Assembly: GCA_937775205.1 (NCBI GenBank) | Contig: CALKBX010000020.1 | Span: 1 to 64,000, forward strand | DNA length: 64,000 bases | Direction: 5' to 3' | Origin: an uncultured Verrucomicrobiae bacterium | GTDB taxonomy: Bacteria; Verrucomicrobiota; Verrucomicrobiia; Limisphaerales; UBA1100 | Part shown: in pieces, positions 28,993-36,777 of the stretch | How positions within the stretch are numbered: position 1 is the first letter of the stretch | Layout: every line of letters starts with the position of its first letter | The notes under the pieces: generated by a model | The model's database searches: none | What the model was told of the DNA's origin: nothing | Seen by the model: only the letters and a program-made list of their open reading frames with translations | Made by a program: the position numbers and the translations under genes

Positions 28993-30114
28993 TTATGCGA
29001 ACCGGCCGGCCAAGGCCGAGTGCGCTTCGCGCAAGACCATCTCGGTGGTGGCCCAGTCCACGCAGCCGTCGGTAATGCTCACGCCGTAATCCAATTCCTC
29101 CAACGGCACCGGAAATTTCTGCGCGCCCGCGTTCAAATTGCTTTCCAACATCACGGAATGAATATGGCGATTGCCGTCACCGATTTGCCCCAGCACATCC
29201 GCCAGCACTGCCGGTTGCCGTTCGGGATCTTTGCCGCTGTTGCCGTGGCTGCAATCAATCATCACCGACGGCGTAAGCCCCGCCTTCTCCGAAGCCGTCA
29301 CCGCGCGCGCCACGTGTTCGGCGGAATAATTTGGGCCACTACTGCCGCCGCGCAAAATCAATTGGCAATCCGGATTGCCACGAGTGGTCACCGCGCTGGC
29401 GCGGCCCTCGGCGGTGATGCCCAAAAATGTTTGCTCTTGCTTGGCCGCCACGATGGCGTTCACCGCCACGTCGCAATCACCCGCCGTGGAATTTTTGAAC
29501 CCCACCGGCATCGACAGGCCACTGGCCATTTGCCGATGCGTTTGGCTCTCCACGGTTCGCGCACCGATGGCCGCCCAGCACAGCGAATCCGCAATGTACT
29601 GCGGCGTGATGGGATCCAGTAATTCCGTAGCCGTCGGCAGGCCGAGCTCCAGCACTTCGCCCAAAAACTCGCGGGCAATTCGCAGGCCGGCGGGGATGTC
29701 GCACGTGCCGTTGAGATACGGATCCATAATCAACCCCTTCCAGCCGAGCGTGGTGCGCGGTTTTTCAAAATAAACGCGCATCAAAATCAGCAGCCGATCA
29801 TTCAGCTCATCGGCCAGCGCCTTGAGTTTGGCGGCGTACTCGCGGCCCGCTTTCAAATCGTGAATGGAACACGGGCCAACCACCGCGATGAGGCGTGGAT
29901 CTTCGCCGTGGATGATGGCGTGCAGTTCGCGCCGCACTTGCGTCACAAATTCGGTTTGCGCTTCCGTGCGCGGCAGCTCCGCCACCAGCGCGGCCGGACT
30001 CGGCAGCACCTCGGAGGAAACAACGCGGATGTCGGTTACTCGTTGCAAGGGGCGGGAATAAACATCATTCGGCTGGGTCTTGTAAAGCCCGCAGCACTTC
30101 GGGGTCGCGCACAT
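28993..30114 (-). CDS. 3-deoxy-7-phosphoheptulonate (DAHP) synthase, class I (AroF/G/H type)
   Basis: 373 residues. It condenses phosphoenolpyruvate with erythrose 4-phosphate in the first step of the shikimate pathway. Landmarks: IAVVGPCSIHD, MRVYFEKPRTTLGWKG, IGARTVESQTHRQMASGLS, PVGFKNSTAGD, ILRGGSSGPNY, MIDCSHGNSGKDP and ESNLNAG. The N-terminal extension needed for feedback control in class Ia enzymes is present (about residues 15-60). The start ATG lies 50 bp inside the upstream nucleotidyltransferase gene; no better start is seen. Confidence 0.93.
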   Translation of the reverse strand: MCATPKCCGLYKTQPNDVYSRPLQRVTDIRVVSSEVLPSPAALVAELPRTEAQTEFVTQVRRELHAIIHGEDPRLIAVVGPCSIHDLKAGREYAAKLKALADELNDRLLILMRVYFEKPRTTLGWKGLIMDPYLNGTCDIPAGLRIAREFLGEVLELGLPTATELLDPITPQYIADSLCWAAIGARTVESQTHRQMASGLSMPVGFKNSTAGDCDVAVNAIVAAKQEQTFLGITAEGRASAVTTRGNPDCQLILRGGSSGPNYSAEHVARAVTASEKAGLTPSVMIDCSHGNSGKDPERQPAVLADVLGQIGDGNRHIHSVMLESNLNAGAQKFPVPLEELDYGVSITDGCVDWATTEMVLREAHSALAGRFA

Positions 30115-30817
30115 CCACCCAGCGACCAGCGATTTCTAGCCCGGCGATGGGCTCGCCGACCGTGAGCATCGCGGTCAACGCATCGGTTAACTCATACTCA
30201 CCGCGAGGCGATTTTTCCAAACGCGCCGTGTGTTGGAAAAGCATCGGCCGGAAAATATAAATCCCCGCATTGTACCAAGCCGTCTCGCTATCCTTCAAAA
30301 AATTTTCCGACCGCAATTCGTCCAGTTGCGCTTCCGAAGGTTTCTCCACCAAATGATTCAAACAAAACGCCTCATCAAAAAAGAATAACCCGCCCTTCGT
30401 CACATCCTCGCTGCCCGTCACCGTCACCAAGCCCGAAAATTCGCCCTTGCCCCAACGCTCGAGCATTTTCTGATACGTCTCCGGCTTCACCAAAATATCG
30501 CCATACGTCAGCAAAAACGCATCGTCGCCCACAAAGTCTCTCGCCAACTCCGGCGCTTTCCCCGTCCCATCCTGCACGGTCTGCCGCGCATAAGAAATGC
30601 TAACCCCAAATTCCGCCCCATCGCCAAAGTGCGATTCGATTACCTCTGCCTTCCAACCGGTGATAACACAAAACTCAATCACCCCCGCTTCGCGCAGGCC
30701 GGTAACGATGTGCTCCAAAATCGGCCGCCCCTCCACTGGCAGCATCGGTTTCGGCACCTCGTCCGTGAGCCCGCCCATGCGAGTACCTTTGCCAGCGGCT
30801 AAGATGACGGCTTTCAT
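30065..30817 (-). CDS. Sugar nucleotidyltransferase (NTP_transferase family)
   Basis: Start at the ATG at 30817 (MKAVILAAGKGTRMGGLTDE), preferred over a TTG six bases earlier. 250 residues. The GxGTRM signature loop and KPMLPVEGRPILEHI are the classical nucleotide- and sugar-phosphate-binding segments; TYGDILV has the metal-binding Asp after a Gly; VEKPSEAQL follows. The enzyme transfers NMP to a sugar 1-phosphate, giving an activated sugar such as UDP-, dTDP- or GDP-hexose; the sugar cannot be told by eye. Overlaps the DAHP synthase start by 50 bp and lies 6 bp after gpmA, so an operon gpmA-nucleotidyltransferase-DAHP synthase is likely. Confidence 0.85.
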   Translation of the reverse strand: MKAVILAAGKGTRMGGLTDEVPKPMLPVEGRPILEHIVTGLREAGVIEFCVITGWKAEVIESHFGDGAEFGVSISYARQTVQDGTGKAPELARDFVGDDAFLLTYGDILVKPETYQKMLERWGKGEFSGLVTVTGSEDVTKGGLFFFDEAFCLNHLVEKPSEAQLDELRSENFLKDSETAWYNAGIYIFRPMLFQHTARLEKSPRGEYELTDALTAMLTVGEPIAGLEIAGRWVDVRDPEVLRALQDPAE

Positions 30818-30823
30818 CGCCAA

Positions 30824-31570
30824 TTACTTCGCCTTTCCTTGACTCGCCACTGCGTCCATCGCGGCCTTCACAGCTTCCTCGTCGCCGAGGTAATAGTTTT
30901 TAATCGGTTTCAAATCTTCGTCCAGTTCGTACACGAGCGGCATTCCGGTGGGGATGTTGAGTTTCAAAATGGCTTCGTCGGAAACGTCATCGAGATATTT
31001 CACCAACGCTCGGAGGCTGTTGCCGTGGGCGGCGATGATGACGCGTTTGCCGGCCTTGATTTCTGGCGCAATGGTTTCGTGCCAATATGGGAGGAAGCGG
31101 TCGACCGTGTCCGCAAGGCATTCGGTGAGCGGCTGCTGGGCCTCGGTGAGATTGGCGTAGCGCGCGTCGTTGCCGGGCCAGCGCGCGTCACTTTTTTCTA
31201 ACGCGGGCGGCGGAACATCGTAGGCGCGCCGCCAAATGAGTACTTGTTCTTCGCCGTGCTTCTCGGCGGTCTCGGATTTATTGAGGCCCTGCAACGCGCC
31301 GTAGTGGCGTTCGTTCAGCCGCCAATCGCGCCGCACGGGGAGCCACATTTGGTCCAGCTCATCCAGCGCAATCCACAACGTGCGAATAGCGCGCTTGAGC
31401 AATGAAGTGTGGGCTTGGTCGAAAACGAAGCCGTTTTCCTTGAGCACACGACCCGCCGCCTTGGCCTCTTCGCGGCCTTGATCGGTGAGATCCACATCGT
31501 GCCAACCGGTGAATCGATTGTCCAAATTCCATTGTGACTGTCCGTGACGCAGTAAAACTAATTTATGCAT
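30824..31570 (-). CDS. gpmA: 2,3-bisphosphoglycerate-dependent phosphoglycerate mutase
   Basis: 248 residues, the normal length. [20 protein letters not shown] contains the phosphorylated His and the RHG signature; [20 protein letters not shown] and [15 protein letters not shown] complete the active site. Glycolysis/gluconeogenesis, interconverting 3- and 2-phosphoglycerate. First gene of the minus-strand operon; its start codon overlaps that of the divergent ygfZ gene (CATG at 31568-31571). Confidence 0.95.
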   Translation of the reverse strand: MHKLVLLRHGQSQWNLDNRFTGWHDVDLTDQGREEAKAAGRVLKENGFVFDQAHTSLLKRAIRTLWIALDELDQMWLPVRRDWRLNERHYGALQGLNKSETAEKHGEEQVLIWRRAYDVPPPALEKSDARWPGNDARYANLTEAQQPLTECLADTVDRFLPYWHETIAPEIKAGKRVIIAAHGNSLRALVKYLDDVSDEAILKLNIPTGMPLVYELDEDLKPIKNYYLGDEEAVKAAMDAVASQGKAK

Positions 31571-32582
31571 GGCGGCGAACTTTAACGAGGTAGCCTTGGC
31601 CTGTCAGCAAAAACGTGCTGCAATCGCGCGCGTGGACGATGAATTTATCAAACTGACGGAATCGGCGGGATGGCTGGACCTCTCCAACCGCTCGCGGCTG
31701 TGCCTGTTGGGGGCGGATCGCGCGAAGTTTTTGCACGGGCAAGTGACCAACGATATCAACGGCCTCGTCGAGCACACCGGCTGTTACGCCGCGCTGGTGA
31801 ATGCGAAGGGCAAAATGGAGAGCGATCTGTTTGTGTATCGGCTCGCGGAGGAATTGCTCTTGGATTTCGAGCCGAGCTTAGGCGATGCGGTGCGGGCGCG
31901 ACTGGAAAGTTTTATCATCGCTGAAGACGTGGAGGTAGCCGATGTGGCACCGCATTTCGGGTTGGTCAGCGTGCAGGGGCCGAAGGCGACGACGGTTTTG
32001 GCGGCACTGAAATTGCCCGTGCCGGAAACGGAATTCTCGCTGGCAAAAACTGCGGATGAAATTTTTGTGGTGAACCAACCGCGGTTGGGTTCGGCCGGGT
32101 TCGATTTATTTGTGCCGGTGGATGCGTTGGCCGATTGGAAATCGCGCGTGGCCGAGCACGCGCCTTTGTGCAGCGAAACGGCATTTGAAAAAGCCCGGGT
32201 GTTGGCGACGGTTCCGTTGTTTGGAAAAGATTTCACTTCCAACAATCTCGCGCCCGAGTGCGGCATCGAGGCGCGGGCCATCAGCTATGCCAAGGGCTGT
32301 TACATCGGCCAGGAAGTCATCGCGCGCATTCGCTCCCGTGGAAAAGTAAACCGCATCCTACGCGGGCTACGGTTGGACGGTGCTGCGGTGGAAGGCGATG
32401 CGATTTATCTCGGCGAGAAACAAGTCGGCACGCTGTCGAGCGTAATCACCGAACCGGATGCCGCGCTGGCGATTGTGCATCGCGATGCGGCTGAGTTGGG
32501 AACCGCACTTCGGGTGGACACAAAAAACGGCAACGTGAAAGCGAAGGTCGCCACGCTGCCGTTTGAAAAGTTTGCACTCTAA
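31569..32582 (+). CDS. ygfZ: Folate-binding YgfZ-like protein (GcvT family)
   Basis: 337 residues. The YgfZ hallmark K-G-C-Y-x-G-Q-E is present as [26 protein letters not shown] and [14 protein letters not shown] match the tetrahydrofolate-binding domain. YgfZ assists repair or assembly of iron-sulfur clusters, for example on MiaB/RimO-type radical-SAM enzymes; a rimO is present at 41049. The ATG at 31569 overlaps the gpmA start codon; a GTG at 31632 (VDDEFIKL) is an alternative start nearer the family's beginning. It overlaps the convergent immunophilin gene by 4 bp. Confidence 0.88.
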   Translation: MAANFNEVALACQQKRAAIARVDDEFIKLTESAGWLDLSNRSRLCLLGADRAKFLHGQVTNDINGLVEHTGCYAALVNAKGKMESDLFVYRLAEELLLDFEPSLGDAVRARLESFIIAEDVEVADVAPHFGLVSVQGPKATTVLAALKLPVPETEFSLAKTADEIFVVNQPRLGSAGFDLFVPVDALADWKSRVAEHAPLCSETAFEKARVLATVPLFGKDFTSNNLAPECGIEARAISYAKGCYIGQEVIARIRSRGKVNRILRGLRLDGAAVEGDAIYLGEKQVGTLSSVITEPDAALAIVHRDAAELGTALRVDTKNGNVKAKVATLPFEKFAL

Positions 32583-34174
32583 AAATCAACCAACTCCACA
32601 TCGAACACCAGCGTGGCGGCGGGCGGGATGAGCGGCGGTCGGCCGCGTTCGCCATAGGCCAAGGCGTGCGGAATGATGAGTGTGCGTTTCTCTCCCTTTG
32701 TCATGTCGCTCAACGCCTCATCCCATCCTTTGATGACTTGACCCGTGCCGACCACAAATTCAAACGGCTCGCCCCGCTTCACGGAGCTGTCGAACTCGGT
32801 GCCGTCAAGTAGACGCCCAGTGTAGTGTGCCTTGATTTTTTTGCCGTTGCCGACTTTTTCGCCTGCGCCGGCTTTCGTGACCACATAACGCAAACCGGAT
32901 TTGGTAGTGACGAGTTCGGCTTTGGGATGATCTTTTTTGAGTTTGGCGATGAGGACTTCGATGAGGTTTTTGTCAGACTTCACATCAATGATTTCTAGCT
33001 GGAAAATCAGGGTGGCAAAGGGCGGAATATCCGCGCCGGCGCCGGATTCGCCAAAACCGAGCTTGTGCGGGATGACGAGTGTGCGGTGTTCGCCTTTTTT
33101 CATTCCGGCAATACCTTCAGTCAAACCATCAAGCCGTAAATTTTCGCCCACGGGAATGACGAGTGGATCTTCGTTTTTGCTGGAATCATCAACGACGGTT
33201 CCGTCGGCTAATGTGAATTTGAGATTCAGCGTCAGCTTGTCGCCTTCGCCGGGGGCTTCGCCTTCGCCGGATTGGGTGATGATGTATCGCAAGCCGGTCT
33301 TCGTGGTGATCACTTCGGCTTGGTGTTTTTCCTTGAGGCTGGCGAGCAGCGCGTCGGCTTGTTCGGTGTCTTTTTTCATGCGTTCTTCAAATTTTGCCTG
33401 TTTGGCGTTTTGTTTGGCTTCACGGATTTTTTTGAAACCGGCTTCGTCAACTTTAAACGCCGTGGCCGACGCGCCGTTGCGGATGAGTTTGAGGTTGTTG
33501 ATTTTGTCGCCTTTCACAATGGCATTAACCACTCCCTGCCCGATGACCACGTGGCCGAATACGGTGTGTAATCCGTCGAGGTGTGGCGTGGCGCGGTGAG
33601 TGATGAAAAATTGGCTGCCGTTGGAGCTGCCGCCGTTGGAGTACGCAGCCTTCGATCCTTGAGGATCGGAGTTGGCCATTGAGAGGATGCCTGCGCTTTT
33701 GTGGGTGAGATCCTTGCGGGTTTCATCCGCAAAATTATAGCCGGGGCCGCTGCCGCCGGTTCCTTTCGGGCAGCCGCCTTGAATCATAAAATCCGGAATC
33801 ACGCGGTGGAAATTGAGCCCGTCATAATAGGGCTTGCCCTTCGGGCGATTGGCAAAATCCTTGGTGCCCTCGGCGAGGCCGACGAAACTGGCGACGGTCA
33901 CGGGCGTTTTCTCAAACTCCAACTGCGCGATGATGGTGCCTTTGGTGGTGGTGAATTCTGCGAAAAGTCCGTCGCCCAAATCCGCTTTGGCCGGTTCTGC
34001 GGGCAACGGGATATTGGCCACGGGCACCGATTTATTCGGCGCAAAAATGATGGGGGGCGAGGTGTCGGAGCCGGTTGCCGCAGAGGAATCCTGTTGGCCG
34101 CAGCCGGTGAATAATGAAAACGCCAGCACGGCCAAAACGGCGGTGCCCAAAGGTTTTAGAAACGGGGTACGCAT
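32579..34174 (-). CDS. Lipoprotein immunophilin: cyclophilin plus two FKBP domains in one chain
   Basis: Start chosen at 34174 (MRTPFLKPLGTAVLAVLAFS then LFTGC lipobox); 531 residues. Cyclophilin domain about 70-233 (FHRVIPDFMIQGG with catalytic Arg124, GSQFFITH, LDGLHTVFGHV). Then a charged coiled linker (about 245-285), FKBP domain 1 about 292-397 and FKBP domain 2 about 425-530 (AYGERGRPPLIPPAATLVF). FKBP1 is diverged at its substrate pocket, while FKBP2 is canonical. Periplasmic-side peptidyl-prolyl isomerase/chaperone. A separate cyclophilin gene is divergently encoded 100 bp away. Fusions of the two PPIase families exist but are rare. Confidence 0.9.
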   Translation of the reverse strand: MRTPFLKPLGTAVLAVLAFSLFTGCGQQDSSAATGSDTSPPIIFAPNKSVPVANIPLPAEPAKADLGDGLFAEFTTTKGTIIAQLEFEKTPVTVASFVGLAEGTKDFANRPKGKPYYDGLNFHRVIPDFMIQGGCPKGTGGSGPGYNFADETRKDLTHKSAGILSMANSDPQGSKAAYSNGGSSNGSQFFITHRATPHLDGLHTVFGHVVIGQGVVNAIVKGDKINNLKLIRNGASATAFKVDEAGFKKIREAKQNAKQAKFEERMKKDTEQADALLASLKEKHQAEVITTKTGLRYIITQSGEGEAPGEGDKLTLNLKFTLADGTVVDDSSKNEDPLVIPVGENLRLDGLTEGIAGMKKGEHRTLVIPHKLGFGESGAGADIPPFATLIFQLEIIDVKSDKNLIEVLIAKLKKDHPKAELVTTKSGLRYVVTKAGAGEKVGNGKKIKAHYTGRLLDGTEFDSSVKRGEPFEFVVGTGQVIKGWDEALSDMTKGEKRTLIIPHALAYGERGRPPLIPPAATLVFDVELVDF

Positions 34175-34275
34175 AGCGGCTCCATCAAAGCGGATTGGCG
34201 GCAAGAGGCGAGCCTTTTTTCTGTTTTTTGTGTTTTGGCGTGACAAATCGGACGGCTCGCCGCACGTTGCCGCCG

Positions 34276-34812
34276 ATGGACGATTCAATGGACGAACTGA
34301 GTGAAGTGGCAGTGATCAGCACGAGCCAAGGCGAAATGGTGGTGGAACTTTGGGACGATGTGGCGCCGGGCACGGTGAAAAATTTTAAGGAGCTCGCCAA
34401 TAAATCATTTTATGACGGCACCTGTTTTCATCGCATCGTGAAGGGCTTTATGGTTCAGGGCGGCGACCCGAATACGAAAGACCCCGCGATGGAGGATGAC
34501 TGGGGGATCGGTAATCCGGGCTACCAAATTGATGCCGAGTTCAGCGATCGCCCGCACGTGAAGGGCGTCATTTCGATGGCGCGGTCCAGCGATCCCAATT
34601 CCGCCGGCAGCCAGTTTTTTATCTGCCTCAAGGCCGCCAGTTTTTTGGATGGCGAATACACGTGCTTCGGCGAACTCATCAAAGGGATGGACGTGCTCGA
34701 GACGCTCGGCGAGGTGCCGTGCGGCGGCGGTGGCGAAGGCAGCCGCCCCGAGGAACGGCAGGACGTGATGTCCATCACCATCGTGTCGCACGAAGACGCC
34801 GGTGTGGAATGA
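34276..34812 (+). CDS. Peptidyl-prolyl cis-trans isomerase, cyclophilin type
   Basis: The ATG at 34276 (MDDSMDELSEVAVISTSQGE) is chosen over upstream open frame without similarity; an ATG at 34288 is also possible. 178 residues without a signal peptide, so probably cytoplasmic. Core motifs: FHRIVKGFMVQGGDP with the catalytic Arg, GVISMARSSDPNSAGSQFFI, LDGEYTCFGELI. The C-terminal extension GGGGEGSRPEERQDV is a normal loop for bacterial CypA-like forms. Its stop overlaps the next start (ATGA), so it is coupled to the 68-residue gene. Confidence 0.9.
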   Translation: MDDSMDELSEVAVISTSQGEMVVELWDDVAPGTVKNFKELANKSFYDGTCFHRIVKGFMVQGGDPNTKDPAMEDDWGIGNPGYQIDAEFSDRPHVKGVISMARSSDPNSAGSQFFICLKAASFLDGEYTCFGELIKGMDVLETLGEVPCGGGGEGSRPEERQDVMSITIVSHEDAGVE

Positions 34813-35015
34813 CCGCCGCCGAACAAGCCACTCTCGAACAAGCGCTGCAACAACTCGGCGTGCCTCCCGCCAAAGCTCCCCCGATGGCCGAGCAACTCGA
34901 CAAGCGCGCCCATCAACTTGCCGCCGAAGGTGATCGCACCCACGAACAAGCGCTCATCCATTTATTGCAGCTTATGAAAACTGCACACAATGAACGCACC
35001 AAACAAAATGGCTGA
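34809..35015 (+). CDS. Small hypothetical protein (68 aa)
   Basis: Starts at the ATGA overlap with the cyclophilin stop and itself overlaps the NUDIX start by 26 bp, so it is embedded in a tight three-gene operon. The sequence (MTAAEQATLEQALQQLGV ... HLLQLMKTAHNER) is helical, Ala/Gln/Leu-rich, with a central proline kink (PPAKAPPM). No family recognised. The overlaps at both ends are the main evidence that it is real. Confidence 0.6.
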   Translation: MTAAEQATLEQALQQLGVPPAKAPPMAEQLDKRAHQLAAEGDRTHEQALIHLLQLMKTAHNERTKQNG

Positions 35016-35562
35016 TGAAATTCAAAAATGGGAAAAGCGCGACAGTCGACCGCTGAGTGACCATCGCATTTTTCAACTGCGCGAAGATACCGTCGTTAAC
35101 CCGCGCACCGGCAACGAGCATAAAATGGTGGTGCTTGAGTGCCCCGACTGGGTGAACATCATCGCCCTCACGCCCGAACGCGAGGTGGTGATGGTGGAGC
35201 AATACCGCCAAGGCAGCGAAACGGTGGAGCTGGAAATCCCCGGCGGAATGATGGATCCCCACGAGACCGATCCCGTGGCCACGGCGTTGCGGGAGTTGCG
35301 GGAGGAAACTGGCTACACCGGTGACGCCGCCAGCGCCCGCAAGATAGGCGAATGCCTCGCCAACCCTGCCATCATGAACAACCGCGTCCACACCATCCTC
35401 GTGGAAAACTGCCATCGCACTCACGAAATGCAAATGGACGCCGGAGAAGACTTACTGCCGCGCCTCGTGCCCGCCGAAGATTTGCCGCGACTGGTGAAGG
35501 AAAACAAAATCCGCCACTCAGTGATTTTGGCGGCGTTGCATTATTTCGCTTTGGAAAAGTGA
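34990..35562 (+). CDS. NUDIX hydrolase, ADP-ribose pyrophosphatase-like
   Basis: 190 residues. The Nudix box is complete: GGMMDPHETDPVATALRELR followed by EETGY, matching G-x5-E-x7-R-E-U-x-E-E-x-G-U. The preceding MVEQYRQGSETVELEIP and an N-terminal strand set resemble the NudF/ADP-ribose branch. It would hydrolyse a nucleoside diphosphate linked to another moiety. Last gene of the cyclophilin operon; an internal in-frame ATG at 35008 (MADEIQKWEKRD) is an alternative start. Followed at once by a long inverted repeat. Confidence 0.88.
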   Translation: MNAPNKMADEIQKWEKRDSRPLSDHRIFQLREDTVVNPRTGNEHKMVVLECPDWVNIIALTPEREVVMVEQYRQGSETVELEIPGGMMDPHETDPVATALRELREETGYTGDAASARKIGECLANPAIMNNRVHTILVENCHRTHEMQMDAGEDLLPRLVPAEDLPRLVKENKIRHSVILAALHYFALEK

Positions 35563-35565
35563 TTT

Positions 35566-35635
35566 AACTGCCAAGGCGCAAAGACGCCAAGGGAAACCAT
35601 TTTCAAAAGCTTGGCGTCTTTGCGCCTTGGCGGTT
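35566..35635. repeat. Long perfect inverted repeat, family C
   Basis: Arms 35570-35591 and 35610-35631 are perfectly complementary over 22 bp (left arm GCCAAGGCGCAAAGACGCCA plus AG), with an 18-base loop (GGAAACCATTTTCAAAAG) and a few more pairs outside. It fills the gap between two convergent genes. Related sequence, including the loop, is at 39578-39618; shorter relatives lie at 48158-48179 and about 39834-39864. Confidence 0.9.
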
Positions 35636-35642
35636 CAAAAAA

Positions 35643-35918
35643 TTATTTGCTTCTCGCCGCTTCCTTCTTCTCCTCCAAATCCGATTCGAGCGTTTTCTTG
35701 TCGCTTGCCAATTCGCGTTGCAATTGTTCGAGGGCTTCGAAGTCGCCGGTCGCTTCGGCTTCGGCGATTTTGCCGCCGAGGAACACTTCGCGTTCGGCGA
35801 GTTTGGATTGGTAAAGATTGTCCAGCTCGGCGAGCTCGGCTTTGAGTTCGGCACTCACTTTTTGGACGGGCGATTCTTTGTCCAGTTTTTCCATCGCGAT
35901 TTCGTATGCGCTTTTCAT
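35643..35918 (-). CDS. Small coiled-coil protein (91 aa)
   Basis: MKSAYEIAMEKLDKESPVQK followed by heptad-rich sequence (AELKAELAELDNLYQSKLAE, EALEQLQRELASDKKTLESD). Entirely helical and charged with no Cys; it should form a coiled coil. This type of short protein beginning MKSAYELAMERL is known to recur in Verrucomicrobia and Planctomycetes, without known function. It directly follows the TPR gene (1-bp gap), so the two are co-transcribed. Confidence 0.75.
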   Translation of the reverse strand: MKSAYEIAMEKLDKESPVQKVSAELKAELAELDNLYQSKLAEREVFLGGKIAEAEATGDFEALEQLQRELASDKKTLESDLEEKKEAARSK

Positions 35919-35919
35919 T

Positions 35920-36366
35920 TTATTCCTTCTTTTTCTTCCACGGTTGATCGGGGAACTTGGTGGGCAGTTTAATATTCTCCAGCTTGGGCTCCGCCATTTT
36001 CAAATCATCTTCACCGCCCGCCGCCGTTGCCTCCGTTGCGTTGGGATCCGCTTTCCAGCCGGCGATCTTCGCCTGCAAGCCGTGGTGCTCGGCGGTTTCT
36101 TTGTTGCCGCTCTTCATATAAGCCAGCGAAAGATTGGTGTGCACGCGCTGTTCATTGGCGTTGATCGCCTCGGCGGCGTGCCCGGCCTCGATGGCGGCCG
36201 CGTAGTTTTCCTGCCGGTAAAACGCCATGCCCAGCGACAGCCGCGCCTCAAAATGCTCCGGCTCCGCCGCCAGCACCGCCTCAAACCCCGCCACCGCCGT
36301 GGCATAATCGCCCGTGGTGTAGGCGAACACGGCGTCATCAAATTGGGTTTGCAGATCTTCGGCCAT
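35920..36366 (-). CDS. TPR repeat protein
   Basis: Start placed at 36366 (MAEDLQTQFDDAVFAYTTGD); upstream open frame is GC-rich repeat sequence. 148 residues with three TPR-like units (AVFAYTTGDYATAVAGFEAV; ARLSLGMAFYRQENYAAAIE; VHTNLSLAYMKSGNKETAEH) and a basic C-terminus (FPDQPWKKKKE). A cytoplasmic scaffold by prediction. Paired with the coiled-coil protein downstream. Confidence 0.78.
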   Translation of the reverse strand: MAEDLQTQFDDAVFAYTTGDYATAVAGFEAVLAAEPEHFEARLSLGMAFYRQENYAAAIEAGHAAEAINANEQRVHTNLSLAYMKSGNKETAEHHGLQAKIAGWKADPNATEATAAGGEDDLKMAEPKLENIKLPTKFPDQPWKKKKE

Positions 36367-36777
36367 CGTCGTGTGCGCGAGTGTGGGCGGAGCCGCGAAC
36401 CGGCGCAAGGCGCGAAATGCCGGAAACGGGGAGCGCACGCGGCTCGCGTGCCTGCCTTGGTGGCTCACCAAGGCGCATTTCGGTGAGCCGCCGAATTGAA
36501 CACGCGAGCCGCGTGTTCTCGCCCGCCGTAAAAACGAATGCTCATTGATTAGCAAGCCTAACGGCACCATCTCGCAGTTGTGAATGACTTTGGAGGCCCC
36601 GACGCTCGCACCTGTTTTCCTGAGCCATCCGCCGCGATAAAATTTTGCCTCATTTGTGAATATCGTTTGACACCTCGCCTGATGATGATAGTTTCCCGCA
36701 TCCCTTTGCGGGGAAGCCGGCGGCGCGTGAGCCTGGAGGTTGCGGAGTAGCGGTCGGCAAATTTATCCACACACTCA
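36367..36777. other. Divergent intergenic region with nested palindrome and korA promoter
   Basis: No gene seen. It holds a 15-bp perfect inverted repeat CACGCGGCTCGCGTG (36436-36450) and CACGCGAGCCGCGTG (36501-36515), with a second inside it (GGCTCACC 36462-36469, GGTGAGCC 36482-36489), forming a cruciform. The korA promoter lies nearer the right end. Confidence 0.7.
36667..36694 (+). promoter_or_regulatory. Probable promoter of korAB
   Basis: Consensus TTGACA (36667-36672), 16-bp spacer, TAGTTT (36689-36694). The leader to the korA ATG would be about 77 nt. Same TAnnTT -10 form as the other promoters listed here. Confidence 0.5.

Noticed and set aside
28939..29089. Raw-frame 3' extension of the Gly-rich lipoprotein
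   Set aside because: It passes through a strong terminator and into the convergent DAHP synthase gene; correcting one missing G gives a natural stop at 28936-28938.
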